In this document: piece by piece, positions 24,669-33,043 of the stretch
How the letters are laid out: each line of letters opens with the position of its first letter
Position numbering within the stretch: the stretch's first letter is position 1
Origin: Arthrobacter sp. 18067
GTDB lineage: Bacteria > Actinomycetota > Actinomycetes > Actinomycetales > Micrococcaceae
Assembly: GCF_902706295.1 (NCBI RefSeq)
Contig: NZ_CACSJJ010000015.1
Span: 62,001-126,000 of the forward strand
Direction: 5' to 3'
Length of the DNA: 64,000 nucleotides
Made by a program: the position numbers and the translations under genes
Notes under the pieces: model-generated
Database searches by the model: none
Told to the model about the DNA's origin: nothing
The model's input: the letters and a program-made list of their open reading frames with translations, nothing else

Positions 24669-25163
24669 TTAGTGCTCCGTGACGCCGGTGTCCTGCGCCT
24701 TGAGTTCTGCCACCAGTGCCGGGTTCTCGCAGGCCCGGGCGAACGCTTCGATGCGCCGCTCGATCTCCCTGCCCAGGAGCCAGCCGCCGATTCGCTCGGC
24801 CAACGGCTTCAGGAAAGCCGGCCGGCAGGAAAAGGTGTACTTCCAGACTGCCCGGGTGCCGCCGTCGTCCGGTGTGAACCGCCAGCCACCGCCGAAGTTC
24901 TCAAAGAACCACGGCCCGGAGACCATGGTCATGCCAACATTCCTGGGCGGTGTGTAGGAGACGTACTCGCTGACCATCTTCAAACCCATGCGTGAAACAG
25001 TCCGGGTCCGCACGCCTTTGCCAGCTGACGTGGCTCCGTCCAGGAAACCCTGCGCCGAGATGAATGGGTCCCATTTGAGCCGGAATTCGCCTGTGGTCTG
25101 GGAGAGGGCAAAGGCGGTCTCAGGGTCAAGCCGAATGAAACGCTCCGCGCGGACCTGAGGCAT
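24669..25163 (-). CDS. SRPBCC/CoxG-like lipid-binding-fold protein
   Basis: A 164-residue protein with the helix-grip (polyketide cyclase/SRPBCC) pattern: RAERFIRLDPETAFALSQTT, FRLKWDPFISAQGF, MTMVSGPWFFENFGGGWRFT, TRAVWKYTFSC, and a long C-terminal helix. Such proteins bind hydrophobic ligands; the ligand is unknown. The ATG at 25163 shares one base with the TGA of the gene upstream (TGATG), so translation is coupled to the small membrane-protein gene. A longer open frame exists upstream but is not needed. Confidence 0.72.
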   Translation of the reverse strand: MPQVRAERFIRLDPETAFALSQTTGEFRLKWDPFISAQGFLDGATSAGKGVRTRTVSRMGLKMVSEYVSYTPPRNVGMTMVSGPWFFENFGGGWRFTPDDGGTRAVWKYTFSCRPAFLKPLAERIGGWLLGREIERRIEAFARACENPALVAELKAQDTGVTEH

Positions 25164-25555
25164 CAGAACCCCTGGCCCGAGCCAAGCACCAGGAACACCA
25201 TGAACACGATGCCAAAGATGTTGACCGCCATAATCGCCAGCCCGATGATGCCAGTGATGCGCCCCGCGTTCATGCGCCCGGCGCGAAATACGGCGATCAG
25301 CCCACAGACCACGGCAAGGACGGCGAGCACCACCGCGACCCCCGCCAGCACCAGCGCACCGACCCACCACGCGTCGTTGCCCTGGTTGTAGCGGCTCATG
25401 GCCGAGGCGATGGCTGCGATGCCAAGGGGAATGCTGACTATTGCCGCAACGGGTGAAAGGACCGCGGCAACGATGCTCGTGATGCCGGCACCCAAGCCGC
25501 GGTTACCCGTCCGTTGGGGCTGCTGGTAGTACTCGACCGGTGGCTGGTAGCTCAT
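25163..25555 (-). CDS. DUF4190-like small membrane protein
   Basis: A 130-residue protein with a short Tyr/Gln/Pro-rich cytosolic start (MSYQPPVEYYQQPQRTGNRG) and three hydrophobic segments (about 22-48, 64-90, 100-125). The layout matches DUF4190-type proteins of actinobacteria, with a Gly/Ala-rich first helix pair. Function is unknown. GGGGGA precedes the ATG. It is coupled to the downstream SRPBCC gene. Confidence 0.65.
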   Translation of the reverse strand: MSYQPPVEYYQQPQRTGNRGLGAGITSIVAAVLSPVAAIVSIPLGIAAIASAMSRYNQGNDAWWVGALVLAGVAVVLAVLAVVCGLIAVFRAGRMNAGRITGIIGLAIMAVNIFGIVFMVFLVLGSGQGF

Positions 25556-25577
25556 GGTTCCCCCAAAAGTCCGTTTG

Positions 25578-26483
25578 CTAGATCTTGCGGTACGTGAGGT
25601 CGAAGATCATGCGTCCGGCCTCGTGGGCTTTGTTCTCAAAGCTGGTCCGGATGCGGCCGTCGAACCGGGGAGCCCATCCGCCTTCCTGATCCACGCCCTC
25701 GTTCGGGCCAGTGTGTTCGGTGCTGACGGGCGCGCGGCCTTCCCTGACCGGCGCGCCGCCGACTACGGATTCGACGCCGGATTGCCAGACTTGCGTCAGC
25801 GGGCTTTCCTCGCCGCTGCGCTCGCCTTCGTGCATGTTCTCGAATTCCGTGGAATCCGCCAGCACTTCGCGCACGTGCACCGCGTAGTTGGACCAGTCAG
25901 TGGCGATGCGCCAGTAGCCGCCCTTTTCGAGTGCCTTGGCTGCAACCGAGGCGAAAGCGGGCTGGATCAGCCGGCGTTTGTGGTGACGGGCCTTGTGCCA
26001 TGGATCCGGGAAGAACACCCAAAGCTCGCTGACCGAACCCTCCGGGAGCATCGACTCGAGGACCTCGGGGGCGTTGGCTTCCACCACACGCACGTTGGTC
26101 AAGCCGCGGCTGTTGATCTTGATGATGGTGTTGGCCAGACCCGGGGTGTAGACCTCTACTGCGAGGAAGTCCTTGTCCGGGTTCTGCTCCGCGGCGTGAA
26201 CCACGGCATCACCCAGGCCGGAGCCAATCTCCACGATCAGGGGTGCCTTGCGTCCAAAGACAGCCTCGGCGTTGAACGTGTAGTCCGGGTGCACGGAGGT
26301 GTTGGCGACGTGGCGTGGGACCTGGATGGCCCAACGCTCTGCGTGCTCCTCCCAAGCGGCCTGCCTCCGACCCTGCAGGCGGGTTCCGCGGCGCACGAAG
26401 CTGACCGGGCGGCCACCGTAAGTTCCGAAGGAGGCCTGGCTGCCGGGCGTGACTGGTCGCGGGGAATCTGGGGTTTCACTCAT
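25578..26483 (-). CDS. trmB: tRNA (guanine-N7-)-methyltransferase
   Basis: A 301-residue TrmB, which uses S-adenosylmethionine to make m7G46 in tRNA. Motif I is PLIVEIGSGLGDAVVHAAEQ; the family hallmark WVFFPDPWHKARHHKRRLIQ (substrate and SAM binding) and GGYWRIATDWSNYAVHV are intact. The C-terminus has the conserved TSFENKAHEAGRMIFDLTYR. The first 55 residues are an extension typical of actinobacterial forms. A TATTCT box lies 7 nt before the ATG, with no Shine-Dalgarno sequence, so the mRNA is probably leaderless. Confidence 0.95.
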   Translation of the reverse strand: MSETPDSPRPVTPGSQASFGTYGGRPVSFVRRGTRLQGRRQAAWEEHAERWAIQVPRHVANTSVHPDYTFNAEAVFGRKAPLIVEIGSGLGDAVVHAAEQNPDKDFLAVEVYTPGLANTIIKINSRGLTNVRVVEANAPEVLESMLPEGSVSELWVFFPDPWHKARHHKRRLIQPAFASVAAKALEKGGYWRIATDWSNYAVHVREVLADSTEFENMHEGERSGEESPLTQVWQSGVESVVGGAPVREGRAPVSTEHTGPNEGVDQEGGWAPRFDGRIRTSFENKAHEAGRMIFDLTYRKI

Positions 26484-26490
26484 CGCTTCC

Positions 26491-26496
26491 AGAATA
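26491..26496 (-). promoter_or_regulatory. -10 box of a probable leaderless promoter (trmB)
   Basis: TATTCT on the minus strand, 7 nt before the trmB ATG. It is a close match to the consensus TATAAT-like box and no ribosome site lies between. Confidence 0.55.
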
Positions 26497-26546
26497 CTTT
26501 GGTTGGGGCGGGACGTTCGGTTGGACGTTCCAAGGACGGTATTCGC

Positions 26547-26963
26547 CTAGGAGCTTAGGAGCTCAAAAAGGCCAACACCTAACACTTCGATTCCTGCAAT
26601 GCATAGGCCGAAAGCGCCAAACATCCAGGCGATGGTTCGCTGGCCATCCGCGTCGCGGCGCTTTGCCAGTTTGAGACATCTCAGGCCACAAATAACTGTC
26701 ATCATCCAGCACGTGGCCGTGGGGACCAAGAGAATAATCTGCGCTGCGACCGCGTAGGAAGCGCGCTCAGCGCCAAATGCAAAAACCATTCCCACAGGGA
26801 AAACGATCGAAAAGACCATTGGCGCCCCCATGGCAAGGGCCAAGCTCCAGATGCCTGCTCGTAAGCCCGGCGGCCGCGAGTATGCTGTGGCCGAATCTTG
26901 ACGTGCTGCACGAGGGCGTTCTGGCGGTGACGAGTGTGGGCCTGATGCTGGGGTGTTGTCCAT
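26547..26963 (-). CDS. Small membrane protein, unknown family
   Basis: A 138-residue protein with a polar Pro/Ser/Arg-rich N-terminus (about 1-38) and three hydrophobic segments (GIWSLALAMGAPMVFSIVFP, YAVAAQIILLVPTATCWMM, TIAWMFGAFGLCIAGIEVLG). I choose the ATG at 26963 because a TAACGT box lies 7 nt before it, as in other leaderless genes here; a GTG eight codons upstream is the alternative. The architecture resembles DUF4190-type proteins, but I cannot name a family or function. Confidence 0.6.
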   Translation of the reverse strand: MDNTPASGPHSSPPERPRAARQDSATAYSRPPGLRAGIWSLALAMGAPMVFSIVFPVGMVFAFGAERASYAVAAQIILLVPTATCWMMTVICGLRCLKLAKRRDADGQRTIAWMFGAFGLCIAGIEVLGVGLFELLSS

Positions 26964-26970
26964 GTCCGCA

Positions 26971-26976
26971 ACGTTA
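26971..26976 (-). promoter_or_regulatory. -10 box of a probable leaderless promoter (membrane-protein gene)
   Basis: TAACGT on the minus strand ends 7 nt before the ATG at 26963. It supports that start codon. Confidence 0.38.
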
Positions 26977-27100
26977 TGGATCGGCACGCCGCGTAGACAG
27001 TGGGAATTGCTCCTATGTGGACAATCCCTATCCGGTCCACGGCTCGGTCACATCAAGCCCCAACGAGCCCGAACCGAATCCGGCTGACAGAATAGGACGT

Positions 27101-28378
27101 GTGACCTCCTCGAAAATGCCCGGCTACCCAGAGAAATCAGTCCTGCCTGACATAGCAGTGGACGCCGAGATCGACGACGAGCCAGCCGCGGACCCCACGC
27201 AACTCCGCGGCAAGAAGGGCCTGATCTACCTGGGCATCTGCCTGGTGCTGATTGGCCTCAACCTCCGCGCGGTCTTCTCCAGCTTCTCCGCCGTACTCCC
27301 GGAGATCACGTCCGACGCCGGTCTGCCGGGCTGGGCGCTGGTGGTCCTCACCACCGTGCCGGTCACCTTGCTGGGCGTGTTCGCGCCACTTGCCCCCATC
27401 TTGGCCCGCAGATTCGGCGCGGAGCGCGTCCTTCTGGGAGCCATGGCAGTCCTCACGGCAGGGCTCCTGCTGAGGCCGGTCGACATCCCGGGAATCGGGC
27501 ATATGCCCGCACTCCTCGCCGGAACCGCGGCCTGCGGTGCGGCCATCGCCCTGTGCAACGTCCTTCTTCCCGGCGTGGTCAAACGGGACTTTCCGCACCG
27601 CCTTGGCTTGATGGGTGGCCTCTACACCACGGCAATCTGCGCATCTGCCGCCCTCGGTGCGGGCTTCACGTATCCGGTCTTTACGGCAACCGGCCACTGG
27701 ACCTCGGCGATGTGGTTCTGGGCGGTGCCTGCCGCCGTCGTACTTCTGCTCTTCCTGCCGTTGGCAATCCGCCAGCCCTCGGTCAAGCACCAGGCAGTCC
27801 ACGGTGGCGTAAACGTGTGGCGCTCTGCAGTTGCGTGGCAGGTGACCTTGTTCATGGTGCTGCAGGCGATGATGTCGTTCAGTGTTTTCGCGTGGATGGC
27901 ACCCATCCTGCGCGATCGGGGGATCGACGGCAGTACGGCCGGGCTGATCGTCTCGGTGTCGATCGTGCTGCAGATGCTGGGCTCCCTGTTCGCCCCGGCA
28001 CTGGCTACGCGTTTCAAGGACCAGCGCATCATCAACATGGTGGTGGCACTGATGACCGGCGGCGGTTTTGCCCTCACAATCTTTGGCCCAACCGAACTCA
28101 TCTGGGTATGGACCGGGCTGAATGGGCTGGGGCAGGGTTCGCTGACCGCGGTGGCCCTGACCATGATCATGGTCCGCACCCGCGACGCCCATACGGCGGC
28201 CCACCTGTCCGGGATGATGCAGGGCGTCGGGTACGGAGTGGGTTCGGTGGGCACCCTGCTGGTAGGCCAACTGCACCAAGCGACAGGCGGGTTCGCAGCA
28301 GCCGGAATTCTGTTCCTGGTGGTCGGATCCTTGGCCGCGTTCTTCGGATACCGGGCGGGCCGCGACCGCTTCGTTTAA
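27101..28378 (+). CDS. MFS transporter, CynX/NimT-like
   Basis: A 425-residue, 12-segment transporter. Segment 1 (YLGICLVLIGLNLRAVFSSF) and the following SAVLPEITSDAGLPGWALVV are typical of the cyanate/nitroimidazole (CynX/NimT) branch of the MFS. The GTG at 27101 is chosen; it is preceded only by a weak AGGA and by CAGAAT 7 nt upstream. An ATG five codons later is possible. The N-terminal 45 residues are acidic and cytosolic. Its substrate is not known. The stop codon abuts the palindromic repeat at 28379. Confidence 0.8.
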   Translation: MTSSKMPGYPEKSVLPDIAVDAEIDDEPAADPTQLRGKKGLIYLGICLVLIGLNLRAVFSSFSAVLPEITSDAGLPGWALVVLTTVPVTLLGVFAPLAPILARRFGAERVLLGAMAVLTAGLLLRPVDIPGIGHMPALLAGTAACGAAIALCNVLLPGVVKRDFPHRLGLMGGLYTTAICASAALGAGFTYPVFTATGHWTSAMWFWAVPAAVVLLLFLPLAIRQPSVKHQAVHGGVNVWRSAVAWQVTLFMVLQAMMSFSVFAWMAPILRDRGIDGSTAGLIVSVSIVLQMLGSLFAPALATRFKDQRIINMVVALMTGGGFALTIFGPTELIWVWTGLNGLGQGSLTAVALTMIMVRTRDAHTAAHLSGMMQGVGYGVGSVGTLLVGQLHQATGGFAAAGILFLVVGSLAAFFGYRAGRDRFV

Positions 28379-28445
28379 CCCAAGTAAGTAGCAGCAGATG
28401 CCGTTTTGAGCGCTCAAAACGGCATCTGCTGCTACTCAGTTGGGG
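28379..28445. repeat. 67-bp palindromic element, perfect 25-bp arms
   Basis: A core of two perfect 25-nt arms with no loop (28387-28436, centred on TTTTGAGCGCTCAAAA), flanked by CCCAAGTA and CAGTTGGGG. It begins at the base after the MFS stop and ends just before the stop of the convergent MHS transporter, so it could stop both transcripts. A full-length relative is embedded in the heparinase-like gene at 2642-2708. Confidence 0.8.
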
Positions 28446-28448
28446 AGG

Positions 28449-29741
28449 TCAGACGGTCAGGTCCTTGCCCTTGGTCTCCGGGATGGAGAAGGCGAATGCG
28501 ATGCCCACCAGCAGCAGGATCACCGCATAGACGTTGAACAGGTAGCCCTGCCCGATGCTGCCAAGCCATGTCTGCAGGTACGGGGCCGTGCCACCGAAGG
28601 CAGCGACGCAGATGGAGTACGGGACGCCGACGCCGATGGTGCGGATGTGCGTCGGGAAGAGTTCAGCGTAGACGGCCGGGACGATTGCAGCGCTGCCGGC
28701 GATGAAGAACAGCATCACGGACATGGACACTGCGAGCTGCCACGGCGAGTCCTTGAGCAGCCACGTCATGGGGAAGTGCAGGAGGGCGGCGCCGGCGGCG
28801 GAGACGATGATCACGGGCTTGCGGCCGATGCGATCGGAGAGCTTGCCCCAGAAGGGAAGGGCCGCGATGAACACGATATTGGCAATGACACCGGCCCAGA
28901 GCGCAGCGCCCCGGTCCATCTTCAGGGACGTTGCTGCGTAGCTCGGTGCCACGACGCCCCAGATGTAGTACACAACAGTCAGGCCCACAGTGAGGCCGAT
29001 GACCTGGAATGCCTGCTTGCGGTACTTGATGATCTGCGGCAGGATCGGCAGGCGCTTCTCATTGGGAGCCTCTGCCTCGAACGCTTCGGTTTCCTTCATC
29101 TTGGCCCGCATGAACAAGGCGTAGATACCCAGGGCGCCACCGATGAGGAACGGGATGCGCCAACCCCAGGCGCTCATGTCGTCCTTGCTCAGGACGTTGG
29201 TCAGGATCGCACCAAGCAGCGTGCCGGCCAGGATTCCCGCGGTGCCGGAGGTGTAGATAAGGGTCGCCCAGAAGCCGCGGTGTTCCTTGGGCGCCATCTC
29301 GGACAAATACGTTTGCGACGACGGCAACTCACCACCGTGCGCCAGGCCCTGGATGAGGCGGGCCACCAGCAGCATCACCGAAGCGAAGGCGCCGACGGCA
29401 GCAAACGTCGGCGCAATGCCGATGAGGAGGCTGCCCACCGCGCCCAGTGCAACGGCCACGGTCATGGACGTCTTGCGCCCGATCCGGTCGCCAATCCAGC
29501 CGAACACGAAGCCGCCAAACGGACGGGCAACGAACCCGACGGCGAAGATCGCCAAGGTGGACAGCACTGCTGATGTGGGATCGGCCTGGCTGAACAGGGC
29601 ACTCGCGATGAAGGGCGAGAACGTCGCGTAGATCGCCCAGTCGTACCATTCAACGGCGTTGCCGATGCCGGTTCCGACCAGCGTGCGCACGTGCGACTTG
29701 TGGACCTTGACGTCTGGGGACGTTCCTACGGTGGTGGTCAT
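28449..29741 (-). CDS. MFS transporter, metabolite:H+ symporter (MHS) family
   Basis: A 430-residue MHS-family symporter. Typical features are GIGNAVEWYDWAIYATFSPF in segment 1, the loop 2-3 motif GWIGDRIGRKTSMTVAVALG, RLIQGLAHGGELPSSQTYLS in segment 4-5 and FWGKLSDRIGRKPVII in the second half. The family imports carboxylates, betaines or alpha-ketoglutarate with protons. The ATG at 29741 is chosen because the protein homology begins there. It lies 37 bp after the M20 peptidase gene, so uptake of an acylated amino acid or related compound followed by hydrolysis is likely. Confidence 0.87.
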   Translation of the reverse strand: MTTTVGTSPDVKVHKSHVRTLVGTGIGNAVEWYDWAIYATFSPFIASALFSQADPTSAVLSTLAIFAVGFVARPFGGFVFGWIGDRIGRKTSMTVAVALGAVGSLLIGIAPTFAAVGAFASVMLLVARLIQGLAHGGELPSSQTYLSEMAPKEHRGFWATLIYTSGTAGILAGTLLGAILTNVLSKDDMSAWGWRIPFLIGGALGIYALFMRAKMKETEAFEAEAPNEKRLPILPQIIKYRKQAFQVIGLTVGLTVVYYIWGVVAPSYAATSLKMDRGAALWAGVIANIVFIAALPFWGKLSDRIGRKPVIIVSAAGAALLHFPMTWLLKDSPWQLAVSMSVMLFFIAGSAAIVPAVYAELFPTHIRTIGVGVPYSICVAAFGGTAPYLQTWLGSIGQGYLFNVYAVILLLVGIAFAFSIPETKGKDLTV

Positions 29742-29778
29742 GTGGTTCTCCAAGGTGGGGCGGGCTGGGAGGTGGGGC

Positions 29779-30996
29779 TTAGTTGCCGGCAAGCGCGGCG
29801 ATACGGGATACGGCCAGTTCGGCATACAGTGCGGCACCGTCGGTGAGGACGCCGTCGTCGAACGTTGCGTAAGGCGAGTGGTTGAACGGCGACGTCGTGT
29901 GGTCGGCGCCGGGGGCAACAGCGCTGAGTCCCACGAAGGTGCCGGGGACTTCGGCGAGGACGCGGGAGAAGTCCTCGGAACCGCTCAGGGGAGTGGCCAT
30001 CCGGGTGTGCCGGGACTCGCCGAACATTCCGGCAATGACCTTCTCGGCGGTGGTGGTCTCGTCCTCATCGTTGATGGTGAGGGGGTATTCCTCTTGGTAG
30101 TGCACGTCCGCCTCCAAACCGTGGGCTGCGGCGATGCCGTGAAGCAGCCGGGGTACTGCTTCCATCATCTTCCGGCGGGACTCTTCGGAGAAGGTCCTGA
30201 TGGTGGCCTCGATGCGGGCGGTCTCGGGGATGACGTTCCGCTTGGTTCCGGCGTGCAGGACACCGACGGTCAGGACGACGGGATCGAACATGTTGAACTG
30301 GCGCGTAACCATGACCTGCAGGGCGGTGACCATCTCGGCGGCTGCCGTGACGGGATCCTTTGCTGAGTAAGGAGCGGAGCCATGGCCACCGGCCCCCAGG
30401 ACGGTCACAACTAGTCCGTCGGATGAACTGAGCATCACACCCGGCTTGGTGACGAACTGGCCATGCGGCTCAAGCGAGGAGAACACATGCATCCCGTAGG
30501 CGGTGTCAGCGCGACGACCAGCTGCGTCCAGGACGCCTTCCTTGATCATGTAGCTTGCACCGTCGAAGCCTTCCTCGCCGGGCTGGAACATGAGGATCAC
30601 ATCGCCGGCAAGTTGGTCGCGGCGTTCGGCCAGCAACGTTGCAGCGCCGGCCAGCATGGAGGTGTGGAGGTCGTGGCCGCAGGCGTGCATCGCACCATCC
30701 ACGCGGGAGGTGTAGTCCACGCCGGTGGTTTCCTGCACGGGAAGGCCGTCCATGTCTGCGCGGAGCAACACCACGGGCTTCTCAGCCGAAGCGTGAGCCG
30801 CGCCGCCCCGCAGAACCGCGGTGACCGACGTCGTTTCCTTGCCGAGGGTGATCTCGTACGGGAGCCCGTCCAGCGCTTTGAGCACCTTTTCCTGGGTCCG
30901 GGGGAGCTGCAGGCCGATTTCCGGTTCGCGATGGAGGTCGTGGCGAAGGCGGACGATGTCCTCCTGCAGTTCCTTGGCGTCGGCAGCAATGGTCAT
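29779..30996 (-). CDS. M20 family amidohydrolase (hippurate hydrolase-like)
   Basis: A 405-residue M20D-type metal amidohydrolase of the N-acyl-amino-acid/hippurate/IAA-conjugate group. Metal ligands appear in MHACGHDLHTSML (Cys106, His108) and in MFQPGEEG (Glu141-Glu142), with further ligands in YGMHVF and SEDFS. The dimerisation 'lid' domain covers about 185-300. It would release an amino acid from an N-acyl or N-aroyl conjugate in the cytoplasm. It is the first gene of an operon with the MHS transporter and is divergent from an Lrp-type regulator. Confidence 0.88.
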   Translation of the reverse strand: MTIAADAKELQEDIVRLRHDLHREPEIGLQLPRTQEKVLKALDGLPYEITLGKETTSVTAVLRGGAAHASAEKPVVLLRADMDGLPVQETTGVDYTSRVDGAMHACGHDLHTSMLAGAATLLAERRDQLAGDVILMFQPGEEGFDGASYMIKEGVLDAAGRRADTAYGMHVFSSLEPHGQFVTKPGVMLSSSDGLVVTVLGAGGHGSAPYSAKDPVTAAAEMVTALQVMVTRQFNMFDPVVLTVGVLHAGTKRNVIPETARIEATIRTFSEESRRKMMEAVPRLLHGIAAAHGLEADVHYQEEYPLTINDEDETTTAEKVIAGMFGESRHTRMATPLSGSEDFSRVLAEVPGTFVGLSAVAPGADHTTSPFNHSPYATFDDGVLTDGAALYAELAVSRIAALAGN

Positions 30997-31125
30997 GGGT
31001 TCTCCTGGTCTATCTTGGTGACGTGTTCCTCATGCCATTCTGGGGTGACCTGCTTCACACCGCGCAAAACATCTGGAAATATGCACCTGACCCATAGATA
31101 TGGCAGGAAAAATGCAGCACTCTGA

Positions 31126-31131
31126 GAGAAT
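31126..31131 (+). promoter_or_regulatory. -10 box of a probable leaderless promoter (Lrp-type gene)
   Basis: GAGAAT ends 6 nt before the ATG at 31138 and no Shine-Dalgarno sequence lies between. The first base departs from TANNNT, so this is weaker than the others. Confidence 0.35.
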
Positions 31132-31137
31132 CGGCTC

Positions 31138-32175
31138 ATGGAGCTCAGTGAAGAAGATCTACGACTGATCAATGCCCTGCAGATTTCGCCCCGGATCAGC
31201 TGGTCCGACGCCGGCGAAGTCCTGGGCGTCCACGCCACCACGCTGGCGTCCCGCTGGGAACGGTTGAAGTCCGCAGGGGCAGCCTGGACCACGGCGCACC
31301 TGATGGGTGATCCCAAGGACATGTGCTTGGCCATGGTGGATATCGACTGCGAAATGCACCTCAGGCCGGAGGTGACCTCGGCGGTCGCCAAGCTCCCCGA
31401 GGTCATTACGGTGGAAGAGGCCGCCAGCAACCGCGACCTCACCCTGACTGTCATCACCCAGGACCTTGAGCAGTTCAGCACTCACTTGTTGCCCAGGCTG
31501 AAAGAGATCCGCGGACTCTCCAAGTACCACACGGCACTGTGTACACGGATCCACACCAGTGGCTACGCGTGGCGGCTCAACGTCCTCACCAAGGCAGAAC
31601 AGCAGGCACTCCGGGCGCTCGCCGGACCCGAATCGGCCAACCCGTCAGCGACTGATGCAATCGTGGTCCCGCTCCCCGAAAGCCATTTGGCGCTCATCCC
31701 GTTCCTCGCGCGCGACGGTCGAGCAACAGCAGCGGACATCGCCCGCGCCCTGGGCCGTAATCCCGCCACGGTCCAACGGCAACTAGGGCGGGTCCTCAAC
31801 AGCCGTATGCTGTCCTTCCGTTGCGAAATAGCCCAGCAGTTCTCCGGCTTCCCCATCACCGTGCAGTGGTTCGCCAACGTTCCCGCCGGAGAGCACGAGG
31901 CCGCCGCCACGGAACTGCGTGCCATCCGGAACGTCCGGTTCTCCGCGTCCACCACGGGCCGCACCAACTTCACCATGATCATGTGGCTGCGCTCGCTGGC
32001 TGACGTCATGGAAATGGAGCTCACCATCCAGCAGCGCATCCCGGGCATCGAACTCGTGGAGAGCGTGGTCATGTTGAACACGGCAAAGCGCGTCGGGTGG
32101 ATGCTGAACCCGGACTCGACCGCCACGGGCAAGGTGGTTCCGCCCTACGGGGAGCTGCTGCCTGACGGTATCTAG
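31138..32175 (+). CDS. Lrp/AsnC family regulator with duplicated HTH-ligand modules
   Basis: A 345-residue protein, about twice the length of a standard Lrp. It has two AsnC-type HTH domains (about 3-45: EDLRLINALQISPRISWSDA; about 182-225: LALIPFLARDGRATAADIAR), each followed by an Lrp ligand (RAM) domain, so it is a fused tandem dimer. It is divergent from the M20/MHS operon across 141 bp and is its probable regulator, sensing an amino acid or its conjugate. Its stop overlaps the convergent methyltransferase stop by 4 bp (CTAG). Confidence 0.85.
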   Translation: MELSEEDLRLINALQISPRISWSDAGEVLGVHATTLASRWERLKSAGAAWTTAHLMGDPKDMCLAMVDIDCEMHLRPEVTSAVAKLPEVITVEEAASNRDLTLTVITQDLEQFSTHLLPRLKEIRGLSKYHTALCTRIHTSGYAWRLNVLTKAEQQALRALAGPESANPSATDAIVVPLPESHLALIPFLARDGRATAADIARALGRNPATVQRQLGRVLNSRMLSFRCEIAQQFSGFPITVQWFANVPAGEHEAAATELRAIRNVRFSASTTGRTNFTMIMWLRSLADVMEMELTIQQRIPGIELVESVVMLNTAKRVGWMLNPDSTATGKVVPPYGELLPDGI

Positions 32176-32882
32176 GCGTGCTTGGTAGCCCTCAAGACGG
32201 TGTCCAGGGTGCTGCCGGACTCGCCGTTGGGGCCGGCCACCGTACGCGCGCGGTCCGTCAGGACGTTGACGAACCACGGCTCGCGGTCCAGCCTCAGGGC
32301 GCCCGCCAGCTGCTCCGGAGTGAAGAACATGCCGGAGTCGTGGTGGTGGCTCCACGACGGGAGACCGTGCGGGTGATGACCCACGATCAACAAAGTGCCG
32401 CCCGGTGCGACCGCCGCTGCGGCCAGGGCCACGGAATCCCGCCACGGCAGGAGGGGCGAGTGCAGGAAGTGGGCCGAGACCAGATCGAAAACCGGCTCCG
32501 GCTCCCACTCGGTAAGGTCCTGTTGCTGCCAGGTGATGCGCTCAGCCTGGCCGGCTTCCGCTGCGTGCGCAGCCGCCCGTTCAAGCGCGACGGCGGACAC
32601 ATCCAATGCGGTGACGGTCCAGCCTTGCTGGGCCAACCAGATAGCGTCACCGCCTTCCCCGGAGCCCAGGTCCAGTGCCTTTCCCGGAGTCAGCCCAGTG
32701 ACCTCAGCAACCAGTTGCGGGTTCGGGTTTCCGCTCCAAATTTTGGCTCGTTCCCGGTACATCCCGTCCCACATGTCCACGGCATTGTCGGCGTCCTCGT
32801 GGAGGTTGAGTCCGCCCTGCTGCGCGCCCTCGTGCTGGTGCCCGTGCTGGTGAGTGTCGCCGTCGTGCGTCTTTTCAGTCAT
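32172..32882 (-). CDS. Class I SAM-dependent methyltransferase
   Basis: A 236-residue methyltransferase. Motif I is KALDLGSGEGGDAIWLA, followed by WTVTALDVSAVALERAAAHA and the motif IV region FDLVSAHFLHSPLLPWRD. The N-terminal 30 residues are His-rich (DGDTHQHGHQHEGAQ), a possible metal-binding tag, and precede WDGMYRERAKIWSGNPNP, which is typical of the TehB/thiopurine-type group. The substrate is unknown. I use the ATG at 32882; an in-frame start 12 codons upstream adds no homology. Confidence 0.82.
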   Translation of the reverse strand: MTEKTHDGDTHQHGHQHEGAQQGGLNLHEDADNAVDMWDGMYRERAKIWSGNPNPQLVAEVTGLTPGKALDLGSGEGGDAIWLAQQGWTVTALDVSAVALERAAAHAAEAGQAERITWQQQDLTEWEPEPVFDLVSAHFLHSPLLPWRDSVALAAAAVAPGGTLLIVGHHPHGLPSWSHHHDSGMFFTPEQLAGALRLDREPWFVNVLTDRARTVAGPNGESGSTLDTVLRATKHA

Positions 32883-33043
32883 ACGCCAAGCGTGCCGTGA
32901 GCCGTGAGGAAAAGGCAACGCCTGTTGCTATTCCGGCAAACTCCAGCGCTGCGTGGACGCCTCTGCTATTTGTCTGCGACGGCGGATAACCTTTGATCTT
33001 CTGCGCCCGAATCATTCCGGTGGCGCCTCGTACTGGGGGATTC

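Noticed and set aside
27137..28417. Long minus-strand open frame opposite the CynX-like transporter
   Set aside because: Hydrophilic, low-complexity translation without motifs, and it covers the palindromic repeat; a shadow frame.
28440..29573. Long plus-strand open frame opposite the MHS transporter
   Set aside because: Asp/Glu/Gln-rich translation without a fold signature; the transporter on the other strand has full family motifs.
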